Shown here: positions 61,354-64,000 of the stretch, piece after piece
Numbering within the stretch: position 1 is the first letter of the stretch
How the letters are laid out: each line of letters starts with the position of its first letter
NCBI GenBank assembly: GCA_945901025.1
Contig: CAMDJW010000014.1
Span: 1-64,000 of the forward strand
DNA from: Spirosoma fluviale
GTDB taxonomy: Bacteria > Bacteroidota > Bacteroidia > Cytophagales > Spirosomataceae
Direction of reading: 5' to 3'
DNA: 64,000 bases
Notes under the pieces: model-generated
What the model was told of the DNA's origin: nothing
Databases searched by the model: none
The model's input: only the letters and a program-made list of their open reading frames with translations
Translations under genes and position numbers: made by a program

Positions 61354-62625
61354 TTATCGGTGGGCGATGTCGACAAATGGACGCGAAGTGTATCCGGTGT
61401 AAATTTGTCTTGGTCGGCCTATAGGCTCTTTATTGGTCTTTAATTCTTTCCACTGAGCTAACCAACCAGGTAGACGGCCGATCGCGAACATCACGGTAAA
61501 CATGTTGGTCGGTATACCTAAGGCTCTATAAATAATTCCAGAATAGAAATCAACATTAGGGTATAATTTTCTAGCTACAAAATAATCATCATGTAAAGCA
61601 GCGTCCTCTAAATGCTGAGCGATAGATAAAACGGGATCATTCACTCCCAAAGCTTTTAAAACATCATCGGCAGCTTTCTTTATGATTTTAGCTCTTGGGT
61701 CAAAGTTCTTGTACACACGATGCCCAAAACCCATCAATCTAAATCCTGAAGCCTTGTCCTTAGCCATGGCTATATACTTATCTGTATCTCCTCCATCGGC
61801 TTTAATTGCCTCCAACATCTCGATAACTTCTTGGTTTGCACCCCCATGTAAAGGTCCAGAAAGTGCTTGAATTCCAGCAGATACCGATGCAAAAACATTG
61901 GCTTGAGAAGACCCAACCAAACGAACCGTTGACGTAGAGCAATTTTGTTCGTGATCTGCGTGCAGAATTAATAATTTATTTAAAGCTTTTGAAACAACGG
62001 GATCTACTGTATAAGCTTCCCCTGGTTTTGCAAACATCAATTGTAAAAATGTAGCACAATAATCCAACGAAGTATCAGGTTGATTAACATCTTGACCTAA
62101 TCCTTTTTTATAATTCCAGATAGCCATCATTGGCAATGTTGCCATTAAGCGCATCATATTTTTCTCATCATCTCCAGCCTCCTCAGTAGAATGAAAAGCG
62201 GACATAAGACCCACTAAACCAGCTATTTCAGCCATGGGATGAACTGAATTAGGAATATAATCAGCGATTTTTCTCAAAACCTCATTTGAAATAGTGTATT
62301 TTTTAATTTCACTTTCAAATGAATCCAATTGAGTTAAAGTCGGCAATTCACCATGGATCAATAAGTAAGCCACTTCTAAAAAAGTAGATTTGTCGGCCAA
62401 TTCTTCAATACTATAACCCCTATACCGTAAAATTCCCTCCTCACCATCTAAATAGGTAATCGCACTTTTAGTGGCCCCTGTGTTTTTATAACCTGGATCA
62501 TAGGTAACATAGCCTGATAAATCACGAAGCTTAGCAACGTCGATCGCTTTTTCATTTTCAGAACCTACAAATGTTGGCAATTCAAATGATTGACCGTCTA
62601 TATTGATAACTGAATTTTGAGACAT
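61354..62625 (-). CDS. gltA: Citrate synthase
   Basis: This TCA-cycle enzyme condenses acetyl-CoA with oxaloacetate. At 423 aa it is the hexameric type II form of Gram-negative bacteria. Catalytic residues are in LHADHEQNCSTSTVR (His), LSGPLHGGANQEVIEML (His) and the Asp region; the FGHRVYKNFDPRAKIIKK block is diagnostic. It is divergent from pepT, transcribed alone and ended by a hairpin. Confidence 0.98.
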   Translation of the reverse strand: MSQNSVINIDGQSFELPTFVGSENEKAIDVAKLRDLSGYVTYDPGYKNTGATKSAITYLDGEEGILRYRGYSIEELADKSTFLEVAYLLIHGELPTLTQLDSFESEIKKYTISNEVLRKIADYIPNSVHPMAEIAGLVGLMSAFHSTEEAGDDEKNMMRLMATLPMMAIWNYKKGLGQDVNQPDTSLDYCATFLQLMFAKPGEAYTVDPVVSKALNKLLILHADHEQNCSTSTVRLVGSSQANVFASVSAGIQALSGPLHGGANQEVIEMLEAIKADGGDTDKYIAMAKDKASGFRLMGFGHRVYKNFDPRAKIIKKAADDVLKALGVNDPVLSIAQHLEDAALHDDYFVARKLYPNVDFYSGIIYRALGIPTNMFTVMFAIGRLPGWLAQWKELKTNKEPIGRPRQIYTGYTSRPFVDIAHR

Positions 62626-62699
62626 GATGTAAAGAAGAATGGTTTATAGTTTTAAAAACTGTTTTGGCTAATAAAAATTTCAACCACTAAGATAATACG

Positions 62700-62707
62700 T
62701 AATTTTG
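62700..62707 (+). promoter_or_regulatory. Possible -7 promoter element for pepT
   Basis: TAATTTTG matches TAnnTTTG in the gltA-pepT divergent region. A start of transcription near 62714 would leave a leader of about 100 bases before the conserved part of pepT. Confidence 0.35.
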
Positions 62708-62814
62708 AAAGGTTAAGTACCTTTACAAATCCTTTAAAAATAAGTTTAATTAACACAATTTTTTCTAAAGATATTTCAAAAATATTTGATCATATAACGC
62801 ATTTACATCAACTA

Positions 62815-64000
62815 ATTTCTACCTACTCATTTAGTTCAAAGGATCGATTTCTGACATATGTGAAAATTGACACACAATCTGACCCCAAATCAACGACTAG
62901 TCCAAGCACAGAAAAACAAAAAGATTTGGCCATACTTTTAGTCAAAGAGCTTCATGATCTAGGAATTTCCAATGCGTATACGAATGAATATGGATATGTC
63001 TATGCACGCCTAGAATCCAATGTATCAAAAGATGTTCCAGCGATTTGTTTTTGTGCCCATATGGATACTTCCCCTGATTGCGCTGGTTTTGGGGTAAAAC
63101 CTATTATACATCAAAATTATCAAGGAGAAGATATTATTTTACCAGATGACTCTTCTGTGATTATCCGGTTAAATGAACATCCTGATTTACAAGAACAAAT
63201 TGGAAATGACATCATTACTGCGAGTGGCGCAACTTTATTAGGGGCAGATAATAAGGCAGGAATCGCAGAAATCATGGATGCAGTGGCTTTTTGGCTGAAA
63301 AATCCCAGTGTCCAACATGGTCCAATATCCATCGTATTTACCCCTGATGAAGAGGTAGGCCGAGGAACGGACCACATCGACATTGAAAAAATAAATGCCG
63401 TATATGGGTATACGTTGGACGGCGAGAAGCGCGGACATCTAGAAAATGAGACATTTTCTGCGGATGGGTTTACCATTAAAATCAAAGGCATTTCACAGCA
63501 TCCTGGATTTGCCAAGGGTAGAATGGAAAGCGCCATAAAAATAGCCGCTGAAATTATCTCAAAACTACCAAAAGAATATCTCAGCCCAGAAACAACCGAA
63601 AAAATGGAAGGATTTATTCATCCGGTAGACATACAAGGTCATGTCGAAGAAGCACAAATAGACTTTATTTTGAGGGATTTTGATACCTTAAAATTAATTG
63701 AGTACGGGAATTTACTCAAAGAAATTACCTCAGACGTATTAAAAAAATATCCAAATAGCCAAGCAGATTTTATTCAAACAGAACAATATCGCAATTTGAA
63801 TGAAATCTTAAAAGACCATCCATTGTGCATTTCATTAGCGATGGAAGCGATGAAATTAGCAGGATTAACACCTGAGACGACAAGTATTCGAGGCGGGACC
63901 GATGGCTCCAGGTTAACTTTTATGGGATTGCCTTGTCCAAATATCTTTGCAGGTGAACATGCATTTCATAGCAAAGAAGAATGGGTTTCCGTCCAGGATA
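62815..64000 (+). CDS. pepT: Peptidase T (tripeptide aminopeptidase), 3' end off window, start uncertain
   Basis: PepT is a cytoplasmic zinc aminopeptidase that removes N-terminal residues from tripeptides. Motifs: DRFLTYVKIDTQSDP, FCAHMDTSPD with the metal His and Asp, TLLGADNKAG, FTPDEEVGRGTDH with the Glu pair, GISQHPGFAKGRMESA, and TSIRGGTDGSRLTFMGLPCPN. The frame is open from 62666, but no ATG, GTG or TTG lies upstream of the conserved N-terminal helix. The nearest is GTG at 62860, which would remove that helix. I place the start provisionally at ATT 62815. About 390 residues are present; the C-terminus is cut. Confidence 0.88.
   Translation, partial: MSTYSFSSKDRFLTYVKIDTQSDPKSTTSPSTEKQKDLAILLVKELHDLGISNAYTNEYGYVYARLESNVSKDVPAICFCAHMDTSPDCAGFGVKPIIHQNYQGEDIILPDDSSVIIRLNEHPDLQEQIGNDIITASGATLLGADNKAGIAEIMDAVAFWLKNPSVQHGPISIVFTPDEEVGRGTDHIDIEKINAVYGYTLDGEKRGHLENETFSADGFTIKIKGISQHPGFAKGRMESAIKIAAEIISKLPKEYLSPETTEKMEGFIHPVDIQGHVEEAQIDFILRDFDTLKLIEYGNLLKEITSDVLKKYPNSQADFIQTEQYRNLNEILKDHPLCISLAMEAMKLAGLTPETTSIRGGTDGSRLTFMGLPCPNIFAGEHAFHSKEEWVSVQD

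Noticed and set aside
1-64000. tRNA, rRNA, prophage or defence islands
   Set aside because: I looked for cloverleaf-like segments in the intergenic gaps and for nuclease, toxin, integrase or transposase genes, and saw none.

Overview
The window is a gene-dense (roughly 97% coding), AT-rich chromosomal segment from a member of the Bacteroidota, most likely a free-living Cytophagia-type bacterium (inference). The phylum call rests on a SusC/SusD pair with a FecR anti-sigma and an ECF sigma factor, a one-protein hybrid two-component regulator (propeller, kinase, receiver and AraC domains), a single-chain short PurL, several matches to the phylum's -7 promoter element TAnnTTTG, and the general absence of Shine-Dalgarno sequences. 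No tRNA, rRNA, CRISPR array, prophage or intact transposon was seen. No intergenic stretch exceeds about 300 bases.

Layout. 1-6.6 kb: a nutrient-uptake and signalling locus on the minus strand (sigma factor, FecR, STN-containing SusC, SusD cut by the window edge). 6.7-10.9 kb: hemF, a class A penicillin-binding protein and a TrpF-like barrel without catalytic residues. 11-20 kb: mnmA, a possible operon of hybrid regulator, zinc phospholipase/nuclease-like enzyme and YfcE-like phosphoesterase, a GntR regulator, and queG. 20-23.6 kb: grpE-dnaJ, then a secreted M28 peptidase. 23.7-33.6 kb: a DUF2723 membrane protein, pheS, an outer-membrane barrel protein, radA, truA, purL and a MobA-like nucleotidyltransferase. 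33.8-37.7 kb: a PG_1098-like methyltransferase, then an operon of three poorly characterised proteins and a dicarboxylate/amino-acid symporter. 37.7-46.8 kb: a LolC/E-like permease with rbfA, a multi-pass membrane protein, rpiB, a LOG-family hydrolase, a PolX-like protein, a lone circularly permuted ATP-grasp protein and lysA. 46.8-49.4 kb: phoD-like phosphatase, OsmC, thyA. 49.4-54 kb: moxR with two envelope PpiC-type chaperones. 54-58.8 kb: a cofactor cluster (nadE, coaX), agmatine deiminase and two lipoproteins. 58.9-64 kb: queE, an OmpA/PD40 protein, rlpA, gltA and the start of pepT, which lacks an obvious start codon.

How the genes relate. Most are housekeeping: queuosine (queG, queE), NAD and CoA (nadE, coaX), purine, thymidylate and lysine synthesis, protein folding, and envelope biogenesis (PBP1a, LolC/E, SurA-like, PpiC-OmpA, RlpA, OmpA-PD40). 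Genes often change strand. Six of the ten convergent pairs overlap at their 3' ends.

I found no clear undescribed system. The best leads are three inverted repeats in the susC leader, enzymes that have lost catalytic residues (TrpF-like, PolX-like), an OmpA-like module inserted in a PpiC chaperone, possible leaderless start sites, a decayed repeat/insertion-sequence scar at 45.35-45.53 kb, and the missing pepT start codon.
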